Shown here: positions 25,682 through 34,765 of the stretch, one piece after another
Layout of the letters: each line of letters starts with the position of its first letter
Position numbering within the stretch: the stretch's first letter is position 1
DNA from: Mucilaginibacter sp.
GTDB taxonomy: Bacteria > Bacteroidota > Bacteroidia > Sphingobacteriales > Sphingobacteriaceae
Assembly: GCF_025362475.1 (NCBI RefSeq)
Contig: NZ_JANYGH010000002.1
Coordinates: 62,001-126,000, forward strand
Direction: 5' to 3'
DNA: 64,000 nt
Notes under the pieces: model-generated
Seen by the model: only the letters and a program-made list of their open reading frames with translations
Databases searched by the model: none
Told to the model about the DNA's origin: nothing
Program-made: the position numbers and the translations under genes

Positions 25682-26440
25682 ATGGAAAATTCAGGAAAAT
25701 TAAACGGAAAAGTAGCCTTAATAACAGGTGCATCTAAAGGTATAGGCGCAGGTATTGCTAAAGCCTATGCAAAGGAAGGAGCTGCCGTTGCTGTGAATTA
25801 TTCAAGCAGCAGAGAAGACGCAGACAAGGTTGTTCAGGAAATAATTTCAGCAGGTGGAAAAGCGATTGCGGTACACGGAAGCGTGGATAAAGCACCTGAT
25901 GTAAAACAGATATTTGACGAAACCGTTAAAGCCTTTGGTAAACTGGATATATTGGTTAACAATGCCGGTGTATACAGCTTTGCAGGCATTGAAGATATTA
26001 CCGAAGAGTCCTTTCACAGGATGTTTAACATTAACGTTTTAGGTAGTATACTGACTATTCAGCAGGCAATTAAATCATTCGGGAATAATGGCGGCGTGAT
26101 AATTAATACCGGTTCTATCGTGTCAACGCTCGATATGCCTACTTCATTAGTATATACACAAACCAAATACGCCGTTGACGCAATGACCCGTATCCTGGCC
26201 AAGGAGCTTGGGCCTAAGAACATTCGCGTCAATTCTATCAATCCGGGACTGATAGAAACAGAAGGCTCTCACAGTTCGGGCGTAATGAACGGAGAAGCAG
26301 AAAAATGGCATATTTCAGAAACCCCGCTCGGTCGTGTAGGCAAACCGGAGGATATCGCCAAAGTTGCTGTGTTTCTGGCATCCGAAGAAGCTTATTGGAT
26401 TCATGGAGAAGCAATTGCTGTCGCTGGCGGTCAGCGTTAA
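25682..26440 (+). CDS. SDR-family oxidoreductase (glucose 1-dehydrogenase-like)
   Basis: The ATG at 25682 (Met-Glu-Asn-Ser-Gly) is preferred over an in-frame Met 20 codons upstream. It gives 252 residues, the usual classical-SDR length. Thr-Gly-Ala-Ser-Lys-Gly-Ile-Gly is the NAD(P)-binding motif, Asn-Asn-Ala-Gly follows, the catalytic Ser lies in Asn-Thr-Gly-Ser-Ile-Val, and Tyr-x-x-x-Lys is in Val-Tyr-Thr-Gln-Thr-Lys-Tyr. The first Tyr pairs with Thr-Lys as YTQTK, so the active Tyr/Lys is present. The substrate is unknown; it follows a Crp/Fnr regulator. Confidence 0.88.
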   Translation: MENSGKLNGKVALITGASKGIGAGIAKAYAKEGAAVAVNYSSSREDADKVVQEIISAGGKAIAVHGSVDKAPDVKQIFDETVKAFGKLDILVNNAGVYSFAGIEDITEESFHRMFNINVLGSILTIQQAIKSFGNNGGVIINTGSIVSTLDMPTSLVYTQTKYAVDAMTRILAKELGPKNIRVNSINPGLIETEGSHSSGVMNGEAEKWHISETPLGRVGKPEDIAKVAVFLASEEAYWIHGEAIAVAGGQR

Positions 26441-26498
26441 ATTTGCCTGACACAGGCAGCATTAAATAATTAAACTCGTTTCAGATGTTTAGTTTTTA

Positions 26499-26543
26499 AC
26501 TGACAATATAGAAGCTGGATAGTCCGGCTTTTATATTGTCAGT
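26499..26543. terminator. long terminator-like inverted repeat
   Basis: ACTGACAATATA (26499-26510) pairs with TATATTGTCAGT (26532-26543). The interior GAAGCTGGA/TCCGGCTTT extends the stem with a single mismatch around the loop TAG. It closes the SDR transcript. Confidence 0.7.
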
Positions 26544-26585
26544 ATAGCTACATAATCTTCAGATGTTAATTTGAGAAGATTTAGC

Positions 26586-26717
26586 CTATTTATTAAAGAT
26601 CATCGAGTCGATAGAAAAAAGGCCCGCGCCAGTTAAAATCGATGAAATCAATCCGGCGAGGTACAAAAGATTGATCTCATATCCTGGTGGCCCGAACAAG
26701 GTGACTTGAGGTGTTAA
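26586..26717 (-). pseudogene. C-terminal remnant of a DoxX-family membrane protein
   Basis: On the minus strand this stretch encodes about 43 residues ending in a stop: Thr-Pro-Gln-Val-Thr-Leu-Phe-Gly-Pro-Pro-Gly-Tyr-Glu-Ile-Asn-Leu-Leu-Tyr-Leu-Ala, then Gly-Leu. That is the C-terminal end typical of DoxX proteins (Gly-Tyr-Glu-x-Asn-Leu-Leu-Tyr-Leu-Ala-Gly). No start or N-terminal part exists; the reading frame runs straight into the chrA remnant. It is a truncated gene fragment. Confidence 0.65.
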
Positions 26718-26721
26718 ACCT

Positions 26722-27040
26722 ATCGTTTTACTGTGGGTGGGGCTTATACAGTTTTACCTTATGTAGCACAATTTGCGGTAGGGAAATTTGCCTGGTTATC
26801 TAAAATGCAAATGGCAGACGGTTTTGCGCTGGCCAAAACAACACCCGGACCGTTGAGCATCGTTGTTGGTTTTGTCGGGTTCATGGCTGGTTACAATTTT
26901 TTTCATGCTTCTTTATCGATGGGGCGATGACATTGTTTGTTACGGTATATTAGACTGTTTTGCCATGCTTCATTTATATTTTCGTTGAAGGTCCCTTAAT
27001 TGAAATGTCTCACGCAAATGTGGGTTTAGCGCCTTTTTAA
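26722..27040 (+). pseudogene. decayed chromate transporter (chrA) fragment
   Basis: [15 protein letters not shown] and Thr-Thr-Pro-Gly-Pro-Leu...Val-Gly-Phe-Met-Ala-Gly-Tyr are conserved ChrA signatures. The frame ends at 26930. Similarity resumes in another frame (Val-Leu-Pro-Cys-Phe-Ile-Tyr-Ile-Phe), which itself contains an in-frame stop near 26951 and ends at 27040. Both the N-terminus and most of the C-terminal half are missing. It is a clear pseudogene, abutting the doxX remnant. Confidence 0.75.
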
Positions 27041-27167
27041 AACTCGTTTAATTATATCTTCATCGCGCTTTTAGGCAATTAATACCTAACGATTCAAGAA
27101 CTTTATTGCTAAAACCGAACTGCTAATAGACTGAATGTAATTTCGCCCCAATCTAAAAATATCAATA

Positions 27168-27809
27168 TTAGTGGTCCATAACTAATTTCTTATTTGCCCT
27201 TGGTTTAATATGGGCAAAATCTTCCTGATTGGTAAAATACTCGAGCCCTAAAATTAATAGCGTTGAACTGACAAAATTTACTTTTTGCATTATTGGTAAT
27301 AAATCCCAATCACTTATGCCCCATAGGTAAATACTGTAATAAAAAACCAAAAGACTGATTATGCAAAAGAATTTAAATAAATGAAGACTTGTTTTCATGA
27401 TAAAAACCGTGATAACGACTATACAACTCCAAAACAAAGTGGTTGATATGATCAACATGATGTCATGTAGCGATGTTACAGTTAAAAATGTAAAGAAAAT
27501 ATTAGCTACACCTCCGTATTTTAGAATATTGGCGGCATTTTTTTCGGGTATTTTTTTTGCCATATTAATGAAAAATAGGGCATAAGTAACTGGAAGGATG
27601 ATCATTCCTGCGCATGCCCAAATTTTGGAAGGGTTTTCAGCGCCATTCAACGCGTTTGTTCCAAACAGGTTGCTCATGAAATTTTTTGTCCAGTTGAAAC
27701 CAATAGAATATTCATCGAACCTTGTGCCGCCCGGGTAAACTGAAATTGCTATCATTATTAAAACCAACGAAAATAATATTCCTGCTAAAACTGAATATTT
27801 TTTGATCAT
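27168..27809 (-). CDS. polytopic membrane protein, DUF998-like
   Basis: A 213-residue protein with about six hydrophobic segments. It has Tyr-Pro-Gly-Gly-Thr-Arg and Phe-Met-Ser-Asn-Leu-Phe-Gly near the first loop, which resembles DUF998/Frag1-type membrane proteins. There is no signal of enzymatic function. It stands alone, with low GC compared with the neighbours. The name is a weak pattern match. Confidence 0.55.
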   Translation of the reverse strand: MIKKYSVLAGILFSLVLIMIAISVYPGGTRFDEYSIGFNWTKNFMSNLFGTNALNGAENPSKIWACAGMIILPVTYALFFINMAKKIPEKNAANILKYGGVANIFFTFLTVTSLHDIMLIISTTLFWSCIVVITVFIMKTSLHLFKFFCIISLLVFYYSIYLWGISDWDLLPIMQKVNFVSSTLLILGLEYFTNQEDFAHIKPRANKKLVMDH

Positions 27810-28133
27810 TTGCCTAAAGTTCTGGTTTGTAAACTGCCAATAAGATTAAATCGCTTGCTTATTGTTACAATTGCTTTGCGTATTGAAATGAAAATTTTCC
27901 CAAAGTTCACCTGGATAATGGCCTGCGACACTTATATGCTTCTGGAGTTGTAACTATTGGTATTAGGATGGAGAATATGAAATATCTGCGGTAAATATGG
28001 TGAATTACATAAATAAGGTCATTCGAAATAGTGGCCTTGTAGCGGAGAACGTTATAATCATTTTTTCAGCGTTATATATTTGGTGCAGATCTGCATTTCA
28101 GCAAGTAGGTTGAGGGTTTGATGGTCGAAGCGC

Positions 28134-28198
28134 TGAAATAGATCATTAATTTGGCTGATCTTCATCATTTTATTTCTTCATTGGGCTTCCCATCTTTA
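28134..28198 (+). promoter_or_regulatory. ftsH-operon promoter with tandem FNR-type operators
   Basis: The proximal operator TGATCTTCATCA (28156-28167) is a perfect TGAY-N4-RTCA site. The distal TGAAATAGATCA (28134-28145) has one mismatch and is 22 bp upstream. The -7-like box CATCTTTA (28191-28198) starts 29.5 nt from the proximal centre. The upstream part of the 27810-28202 gap shows nothing else. Confidence 0.65.
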
Positions 28199-28202
28199 AT
28201 CT

Positions 28203-30156
28203 ATGAAGACGGATCAGCAATTAAAATACAGAAAACCTGATAAAAAGAAAATTAAACCCGCTTTCAGCTGGATATGGGTTTATGTGATTATGTTACTGTA
28301 TTTTATCTTATCGCCAATATTAACGGATTCTTATGGCACCAAAGAAATCACCTGGCAGCAATTTTCAAACACGATACTAAACCGCAAAGCGACCGAAAAA
28401 CTGGTTGTAGTTAATAAAGAAAAGGTAGAAGTATATATCAAAAAAATATTTTCAGGGGATATCGCATTTAAAGAGGTATTTAAACCTTCATTTGGCAGCG
28501 GCATCAATAATGGGCCCCATTATGTATTTACGATTGGGTCGGTAGAATCCTTTGAGCGAAATATGGAAGAGGCGGAAAAAAACTTTTCTGTAATTGAAAA
28601 GGTTCCTGTTAGTTATACCTATCAAAGCAATTGGTTCTGGAATATATTAAGCTGGGTGCTCCCTTTTATCTTGATTTACATAGTAGCAGGCTTTTTCATC
28701 AGGAGACAGGGCGGCATGGGGGTAACCAGCGGGCCTTCTATTTTTAACTTTGGGAAATCCACGGCGATTTTGGTTGAAAAGGAGAACAGTAATATCAATT
28801 TTAATGACGTTGCCGGGTTGGATGAAGCAAAGACAGAAGTGCTGGAAATAGTAGACTTTTTGAAAAAGCCGGGGTCCTTCACTAAACTGGGCGCCAAGAT
28901 ACCAAAAGGTATCATTTTGGTGGGCCCACCAGGAACAGGCAAAACCCTGCTGGCAAAAGCGGTTGCAGGCGAAGCCCAGGTACCTTTCTTTTCTATTTCC
29001 GGTGCTGCATTTGTGGAGATGTTCGTGGGGGGGGGGCGCTTCCAGGGTACGTGATCTTTTTAGCCAGGCCAAGGAAAAAGCGCCGTGTATCATTTTTATA
29101 GATGAAATTGATGCTATCGGACGATCAAGGGGAAAAGGCGCCTTTTTAGGGGGCGCCAATGATGAAAGGGAAAGCACTTTAAATCAATTATTAACCGAGA
29201 TGGATGGCTTCGGTACCAATACCGGCGTTATCGTTTTAGCTGCAACCAACCGTGCAGATATGCTTGACCCGGCGCTTGTTCGTCCGGGCAGATTCGACCG
29301 CCATATTTACCTGGAACTGCCTAATATGAGTGAACGTGCGGCCATTTTTAAAGTCCACATGCGTAATTTAATGGTTGATGAGGCAATTAATATTCAATTA
29401 TTGACCGCGCAAACACCGGGGTTTTCCGGGGCAGACATTGCAAATATCTGCAATGAGGCCGCTTTGATAGCGGCGCGAAGAAAGGCAACTAAAATAGAAA
29501 AAACGGATTTTACAGATGCAATTGACCGGATCGTTGCTGGGCTCGAAAAGAAAAGTAAGATCATTTCTCCGGAAGAAAAAAGAATCATAGCCTATCATGA
29601 AGCTGGCCATGCCGTAACCAGCTGGCTATTAAAAACGGTTGATACATTGGTTAAGGTATCCATTATTCCGCGGGGGAAATCTTTAGGTGCTGCCTGGTAC
29701 CTGCCAGAAGAGAAACAGTTAAGGAGCAAATCTGCATTCCGGGAGCATTTATGTGCTACGCTTGGAGGCAGGGCGGCCGAAGAAGTCATTTTCGGTGAAA
29801 TTTCCTCCGGGGCAATTGATGACCTTGAAAAGGTGACCAAGGAAGCTTATGCTATGGTGGTTTATTATGGTTTCAATGATAAGTTGGGTAACGTTAGTTA
29901 TTATGATTCAACCAACCAGCGCGACTTATCTATTCAGAAACCTTTTAGTGAAGCTACGGGCGAACTGATAGATCAGGAAATTCGGAAGCTGGTAGGTGAT
30001 GCCTATCTGACCGCTAAAACACTATTGACCGAAAATAAAATTTTGCTGGAAAAAGTAGCTGAATCATTATTGAAAAATGAAGTGATATACAGGGAGGACC
30101 TGGAAAAAATATTAGGCCATCGTACCAAAGAAGATAAGATCCTCAACGTTTTATAA
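28203..30156 (+). pseudogene. ftsH: second FtsH-type AAA+ metalloprotease, frameshifted in a G10 tract
   Basis: Two overlapping frames (28203-29054 and 28963-30156) together make a full FtsH of about 650 residues. There are two N-terminal membrane helices flanking a short periplasmic domain, then Walker A Gly-Pro-Pro-Gly-Thr-Gly-Lys-Thr and Walker B Ile-Ile-Phe-Ile-Asp-Glu-Ile-Asp. The SRH arginines and the Zn-protease His-Glu-Ala-Gly-His are present. The frames part at a run of ten G (29027-29036) inside the pore-loop codons Phe-Val-Gly-x-Gly-Ala-Ser. One G fewer restores the frame. It may be a sequencing error, a pseudogene or a slippage switch. It heads an operon with two small genes. Confidence 0.85.
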
Positions 30157-30428
30157 TGAAAAAGGAAACTGCGCTTTTGGGTTTTTATGCAGCGCTTGCG
30201 GCATTTATTGCTGCTGCAGGATATGGCGTAGTACAGATTTTACAAATAATAGGTGTTGTGAGAATATTTTTGATAGCTAATGCATTGATGATTCCTTTTA
30301 TTGGCTTTGCCTATTTTTACCCGCATTTTTCTACATGGGTACTGCTACTTGGGGCGCCATGGCTAATCACAGCGCCTGGGTCTATTTTATTACTGGCAAA
30401 TTTTTTTTGGAAAAACCTGGATCACTAA
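30156..30428 (+). CDS. small membrane protein coupled to ftsH
   Basis: A 90-residue protein with about three hydrophobic helices (residues 5-25, 28-50, 58-82) and a short charged tail. Its ATG overlaps the ftsH stop codon by one base (TAATG), which implies translational coupling. No known family is recognised. It could be an adaptor of the protease or a fragment-like hydrophobic protein. Confidence 0.65.
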   Translation: MKKETALLGFYAALAAFIAAAGYGVVQILQIIGVVRIFLIANALMIPFIGFAYFYPHFSTWVLLLGAPWLITAPGSILLLANFFWKNLDH

Positions 30429-30462
30429 ATTTTATAACCCGTCAATCAATTAACTAAAAATC

Positions 30463-30789
30463 ATGAGCAGCAACGACAACCCCCTTGTAGTATTTGAACA
30501 GGAAGCCCCTGAAGTATCAAAAGCATTTAACCAATTGATAGAGGCATTAAAAAGTACAAACGGACTGGACTCTAAAACTAAGCAATTATTGTATATCGGT
30601 ATTAAAACAGCCCTGGGTGATGTTACTGCAGTACGTTACCATGTGCAAATGGCCAAACAACTCGGTGCCACCCGTGATGAAATCAAAGACACTATATTAA
30701 TTACCATAAGCGTATGTGGCTTAAGCGGAGTGGCCAGCTGTTTGCCGGCGGCTTTAGCAATTTACGACAATGGGGATCTGAATTCTTAA
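30463..30789 (+). CDS. carboxymuconolactone decarboxylase/AhpD-like protein
   Basis: A 108-residue all-helical CMD-family protein with Lys-Gln-Leu-Leu-Tyr-Ile-Gly-Ile and Tyr-His-Val-Gln-Met-Ala-Lys in the AhpD-core position. The CxxC of true AhpD is absent: Val-Arg-Tyr-His keeps only the His, so peroxidase-type thiol chemistry is unlikely. It is third in the ftsH operon, 34 bp after the small membrane protein, and is presumably co-induced. Confidence 0.8.
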   Translation: MSSNDNPLVVFEQEAPEVSKAFNQLIEALKSTNGLDSKTKQLLYIGIKTALGDVTAVRYHVQMAKQLGATRDEIKDTILITISVCGLSGVASCLPAALAIYDNGDLNS

Positions 30790-31043
30790 ATAAAGTTCAT
30801 AGGATCCGGGGGGGCATTTATAGTTTCAGATCTTTTTTAAAGTTGGGAACAGCACCTCATGAGCATGTTACCCGTAAGGCGCGGAGTGGTGCTTATCGCG
30901 TGCGCTTAACTACATTCTCAAGCAAATTCAGCATCCTATAGATCAGTACAAGAAACCATATTGGCGGCATTAATAAAAGTGCCCCGTTAATGGTGTAAGC
31001 TTGACCCCTTGTTTCCTTTGTTTGTGCTACATTGGCATTTTTT

Positions 31044-31880
31044 TTATCGATGAGTAATGAATATCGGCAGGTTGTTGATTTTGATAAGCAGTTCTGCTGT
31101 ACTGGCCTTGAATAGGCTGGATAGCCAGTTTCGCCCAAAAGCCCCCATCACCAGGCACGCATTGGCCTCCCGCAGCATATAATCAAACAGTTCGTCGTTC
31201 GGTTTTCCATGCAGGTCTTTAAAGTTTATCTGGCTGTAATGTTCCTTCAGGTATTCATACAGTTTTTCTTTCTGCGCCTCGCTAAATACCGCCTCCTTAT
31301 CCGCTTGCAGTACAGTGATTTCACAATTTCTTAGTTCCGGAAATAAATAAGTGAATTGTTTGATCGCAAATACTGACGATGCGTTTCCGTCATAAGCGAA
31401 CAGGATCTTATTAATCGGTCCGGCATGGTGGGGAGCGATAATGACAGGGCACTCTGATTTGGCCAGCAGTTCCCTAACCAATCCGGCAGGCATCTCCAGC
31501 TCCGAGGAAGCAAATAAACCCGGCCTGGTAATAATGGCGTCGGCATAGCGGCTTTCGGCGATTAATTCTTCCTCCGGCACGCTCTGGTCGCGGTGAATCT
31601 GGTAGGCTACCCCTTGCTCTTCGCAAAACGCTTTGAATTTCCGGATGTTTTCTGAGCCGGCTTTCAGTTTAAAATCCGTTTCTGGCAGATCAAGGGAATT
31701 AATTGTTTCCACAAAAACGCTCCCGTATGCAAACTTCACACCTGGCGCGGATTCGGCGGGGAGATTTTCCAGGAAAATGCCTGTTAACCCGGAACGGGTG
31801 AGTTTGGCCAGGTAACAGCCGAATGCAATGCTTTGCTGATCCGGTTTTTCTGCTTCAATAGCAATCATTAACTTTTTCAT
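31044..31880 (-). CDS. universal stress protein, tandem UspA domains
   Basis: A 278-residue protein of two Usp folds. The first half starts Met-Lys-Lys-Leu-Met-Ile-Ala-Ile-Glu-Ala-Glu, so the usual ATP-loop Asp is replaced. The second half holds Ile-Leu-Phe-Ala-Tyr-Asp-Gly-Asn and ends with Leu-Val-Met-Gly-Ala-Phe-Gly-Arg-Asn-Trp...Ser, close to the Gly-x2-Gly-x9-Gly-Ser ATP motif. It is the last gene of the BON operon, 84 bp after its neighbour. Beyond its stop, 30790-31043 holds only a short minus-strand hydrophobic frame without a clear start. Confidence 0.85.
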   Translation of the reverse strand: MKKLMIAIEAEKPDQQSIAFGCYLAKLTRSGLTGIFLENLPAESAPGVKFAYGSVFVETINSLDLPETDFKLKAGSENIRKFKAFCEEQGVAYQIHRDQSVPEEELIAESRYADAIITRPGLFASSELEMPAGLVRELLAKSECPVIIAPHHAGPINKILFAYDGNASSVFAIKQFTYLFPELRNCEITVLQADKEAVFSEAQKEKLYEYLKEHYSQINFKDLHGKPNDELFDYMLREANACLVMGAFGRNWLSSLFKASTAELLIKINNLPIFITHR

Positions 31881-31964
31881 GTGGTTTATTTAAAAAAAGA
31901 AGCTTCCGCAAAATGAACTATACAAAAGCTTCCGGTTCTTGTTAATAGGTTAATTGCAGGAAGC

Positions 31965-32474
31965 TTAAATAAATTCTCCCTTTTCATTAATTTTTACTTT
32001 CATGCGCTTGTCGCCATTCTCCAGCAGGAGCTTAAAGCTTTTATCGGCAGATTCCTTCTGGTCATAGTAATGAACCTGGTAGATATCCTCGGAAATATGC
32101 CAGTTAGGGAACCGCTTGCTAACCGCATCCCTTACCGCTGCAGGTAGTTTGGTGTTTTTGAATTTTTCGGCAGTACGCAGCAGTTTGCCATTTTTATCAT
32201 AAGCAGCCAGAATTTTCCCGTCAGGGATATAAAAGGATATAGAATAGCCATCATAATCATCGTTGTAGAATTCTGATTTTTTTACATCATAGGTGGCCGC
32301 CTTGAACTCCAGCATTCTGACCGGCTGCGCCATTTCCTTGTTATCGGTAGCGTTAAGATACTTATAGATCGAAGCTTTTATATTTACTTCGGGTAGGATG
32401 ATCTGGGCAAATGACCGCATCGCAGATATGGTTATCACAATCACCAGGCTGAATATAAATTTTGATTTTTTCAT
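31965..32474 (-). CDS. periplasmic PepSY-like (DUF2874-type) protein
   Basis: A 169-residue protein with a signal peptide (residues 1-24, ending Ser-Phe-Ala-Gln). Its alternating beta-strands contain Lys-Leu-Pro-Ala-Ala-Val-Arg-Asp-Ala-Val and Phe-Pro-Asn-Trp-His-Ile, as in PepSY-like proteins of Bacteroidota. Such domains are thought to inhibit proteases or sense the envelope. It is the middle gene of the BON-PepSY-Usp operon, 21 bp after the BON gene. The function is unproven. Confidence 0.65.
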   Translation of the reverse strand: MKKSKFIFSLVIVITISAMRSFAQIILPEVNIKASIYKYLNATDNKEMAQPVRMLEFKAATYDVKKSEFYNDDYDGYSISFYIPDGKILAAYDKNGKLLRTAEKFKNTKLPAAVRDAVSKRFPNWHISEDIYQVHYYDQKESADKSFKLLLENGDKRMKVKINEKGEFI

Positions 32475-32495
32475 GATTTTACTTTTATAAATAAG

Positions 32496-33164
32496 TTAAT
32501 ACACAAATTCCGGTTCAACGATAGACAGTTTGTTTTCCACGTGGTAAACACCCGGCGCTGCCCAGGCTACATCTTCCGCGTCTTCGCTTTCGGCAAATGA
32601 GCGAACCTTTCCGGTAAGTATGACTTTGCTGCCGCTCGTGCTAACGTTTACCTTACCGGCATCAATGGCGGCGTTTCTCCGGAAGGCCTCCGTAATTTTC
32701 TGCTCCAACTCAAATGGGTTAAGGTTTGGTTTAATGGTGATCAGGTTAGTTACTGATCGTACTCCGGAAAGGTTTTGGATGGCTGTTCTGGCGTTCATCC
32801 GCTGGTATTCCCATTCAAGCTCGCCTTCCAGGGTAACGATGCCGTCTTCTACCTTGATCTTAACCTTTTCTTCTGGTACGGCTGAATGCCATTTAAGGGC
32901 GTTAAACACCGCCTCGGCTATTTCCGTATCTGTTTTACGGTAAACGGGTGATACCCCGATCTGAATGTCTTCTGCAATGGCTTTTACGCCGGATACCTTT
33001 TTTGCTGCTCTTTCGGCGCTTAACTTTTTGGAGAAGGAATCAACTATCCCTGAAAGTGTTACAATTCCGTTTTTTACGGCAACGCCAATTTCGGATGAAT
33101 TCAGAAATGGCTGCCATTTCAGTTCATCCATCACATCTTTTTGGATTTGAATGTCCGTTTTCAT
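32496..33164 (-). CDS. triple-BON-domain protein
   Basis: A 222-residue protein of three consecutive BON repeats (about 3-70, 78-146 and 148-217). Each has the alpha-beta pattern Val-x-Asn-Ala-Leu/Trp...Val-x-Val-x-x-Gly-x-Val-Thr-Leu-x-Gly-x-Val. BON domains bind membranes or phospholipids and are stress-linked. There is no signal peptide, so this member is probably cytoplasmic. It is the first gene of a three-gene operon preceded by tandem FNR-type operators. Confidence 0.85.
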   Translation of the reverse strand: MKTDIQIQKDVMDELKWQPFLNSSEIGVAVKNGIVTLSGIVDSFSKKLSAERAAKKVSGVKAIAEDIQIGVSPVYRKTDTEIAEAVFNALKWHSAVPEEKVKIKVEDGIVTLEGELEWEYQRMNARTAIQNLSGVRSVTNLITIKPNLNPFELEQKITEAFRRNAAIDAGKVNVSTSGSKVILTGKVRSFAESEDAEDVAWAAPGVYHVENKLSIVEPEFVY

Positions 33165-33211
33165 AAGTTTTATTTTTTAAATGATTTATAAATTAGATAC
33201 ATTTCATATAT

Positions 33212-33276
33212 CAAAGGACAGCCCTTTTGGTGGCTATTTCAATGATTGCCATCATGCGGGTTTTTGATATGAAACA
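33212..33276 (-). promoter_or_regulatory. BON-operon promoter with tandem FNR-type operators
   Basis: The proximal operator TGATTGCCATCA (33243-33254) is perfect. The distal TGATATGAAACA (33265-33276) keeps one half-site, 22 bp away. On the minus strand the box GTCCTTTG (33219-33212) has a perfect TTTG and begins 29.5 nt from the proximal centre. Confidence 0.6.
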
Positions 33277-33459
33277 CAATTTAAATGGAGGGGTCGTTCC
33301 CCAATCTGCCTCCCGCGAGACTCAAGGCGATAGATAGTGGAATGCTTTTTTCGAGGTACGCTGGTCGACCGTATAGCCCGGCTCCTTCGTTAAATCCAAA
33401 TGCTACCGGCGGCTTAACGGTTTTGGTAAAATAGATGGCAAAGAGACCATGGGTGAATG

Positions 33460-34569
33460 TTATTGCTTAGTGCGAAAAGCAGGCCAGCGTGCTGGTTGTT
33501 TGCGCACCGCAGCCCTGGACGTACTTCCGTTTTGCGGCGAAAGTATCACTGCGAGATCAGTTTCTTTACCCTTGCGTACAATGGTCAATACTACATGATT
33601 CCCCGGGGCATATTGCGCAAGCAACTCGCGCAATTGGGGGGATGAGATTATTTGTTGCTGATCCAGTTGTATGATGATATCATCCCGCTGTAATCCGGCC
33701 TGCTCGCCTGCACCTCCCCGTTGCACGCTTTCAATTAAAACGCCCCTTGGGCTTTTGGCCAGTAGCCGTTTGGTTTGTGTGGCATCCATGTCAACAAAAA
33801 ATATATCGAGGTACGCATAATGCACACTTCCGTAAGCAACAAGGTCGTGCCATACTTTCCTCACAATGCCGGCCGGAATGGCAAAGGTATACCCCGCAAA
33901 AGTTCCGGAAGGAGAAATGATCGCTGAATTGATACCGATAAGTTTACCATTACGATCCACTAAAGCGCTTCCGCTCATACCTTCATTGCTGGCGGCATCA
34001 GTTTGCAGATAAGAATTTACCAGGGATTCATCCGACTGGCTGTCCATGTTTCTGAATCGGGCGCTCAAAATTCCCCCAGTAACCGTAGAAGTCAGATCAA
34101 GCGGATTGCCAACAGCAAGCACCGGATCCCCGATCTGTATCGTACCAGGGTTGCCAAGTTCCAGAAAAGGGAGCGCATTACCGGGAATTTTAAGTAGCGC
34201 CAGATCTACCCTGTCATCCGTCCCGGTCAGCATCGCGCGGTATGCTCTGCGATCTTGCAAAATGACCATCAGACTGTCGGCCCCGGCCAATACATGGTTG
34301 TTGGTAATCACATAGCCATCAGCACTTACCAGCACTCCCGAGGCGCTGCCTGCGAGCATGCCAGTACCGGATTTATTTGATTTAATGCCCATGGAGGTTA
34401 CCAGGTGAGGATGTATATTCAAAATACTATCGGACACAAAAGCCTGAATACGAACCACCGCGGGAATTGCCTTTGAAGCTGCATAACTTAAATCCGTCGC
34501 AGTCGTAGAAACCTGGCCATGCAGCCAAAGAGGCACTAAACAGAAGGTAAATAAAGTAAGCTTTTTCAT
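33460..34569 (-). CDS. HtrA/DegP-like serine protease with PDZ domain
   Basis: The ATG at 34569 gives a clean signal peptide (Met-Lys-Lys-Leu-Thr-Leu-Phe...His-Gly-Gln) and 369 residues. The trypsin-like domain has the triad His in Asn-Asn-His-Val-Leu, Asp in Arg-Val-Asp-Leu-Ala-Leu-Leu and Ser in Asn-Glu-Gly-Met-Ser-Gly-Ser-Ala. One PDZ domain follows near 275-350. It degrades or chaperones misfolded envelope proteins. The region upstream holds FNR-type sites, but their spacing suits the divergent gene at 34766, not this one. Confidence 0.88.
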   Translation of the reverse strand: MKKLTLFTFCLVPLWLHGQVSTTATDLSYAASKAIPAVVRIQAFVSDSILNIHPHLVTSMGIKSNKSGTGMLAGSASGVLVSADGYVITNNHVLAGADSLMVILQDRRAYRAMLTGTDDRVDLALLKIPGNALPFLELGNPGTIQIGDPVLAVGNPLDLTSTVTGGILSARFRNMDSQSDESLVNSYLQTDAASNEGMSGSALVDRNGKLIGINSAIISPSGTFAGYTFAIPAGIVRKVWHDLVAYGSVHYAYLDIFFVDMDATQTKRLLAKSPRGVLIESVQRGGAGEQAGLQRDDIIIQLDQQQIISSPQLRELLAQYAPGNHVVLTIVRKGKETDLAVILSPQNGSTSRAAVRKQPARWPAFRTKQ

Positions 34570-34636
34570 GGAATTTATTTCTATAAAACTAATTGACCGG
34601 CAACCGTGGACCAATGAGTGCAATCATGTGAATCCA

Positions 34637-34701
34637 TATTCCACATCACCTATTTATGTGACCACGGTCATTCCGCACCAGTGCTTTTTTTGAGAATATT
34701 G
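34637..34701 (+). promoter_or_regulatory. PNPOx-gene promoter with FNR-type operator
   Basis: TGACCACGGTCA (34659-34670) is a perfect operator. A half-site TATTCCACATCA (34637-34648) lies 22 bp upstream. The box GAATATTG (34694-34701) begins 29.5 nt from the proximal centre. Confidence 0.55.
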
Positions 34702-34765
34702 CATCGTAGTTGTTATCATTTTTATTTAAGGCTGTGTTTTTAAGAACCATCAAAAAAAATAGACA

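Noticed and set aside
30893..31138. Minus-strand frame after the usp stop with a hydrophobic end
   Set aside because: The helix is plausible, but the frame overlaps the usp gene, and no start codon or ribosome site sits at a sensible place.
34637..34701. FNR-type sites as regulators of the HtrA gene
   Set aside because: Leftward, no TTTG-like box lies at 29.5 or 51.5 nt, whereas rightward a box fits the PNPOx gene.
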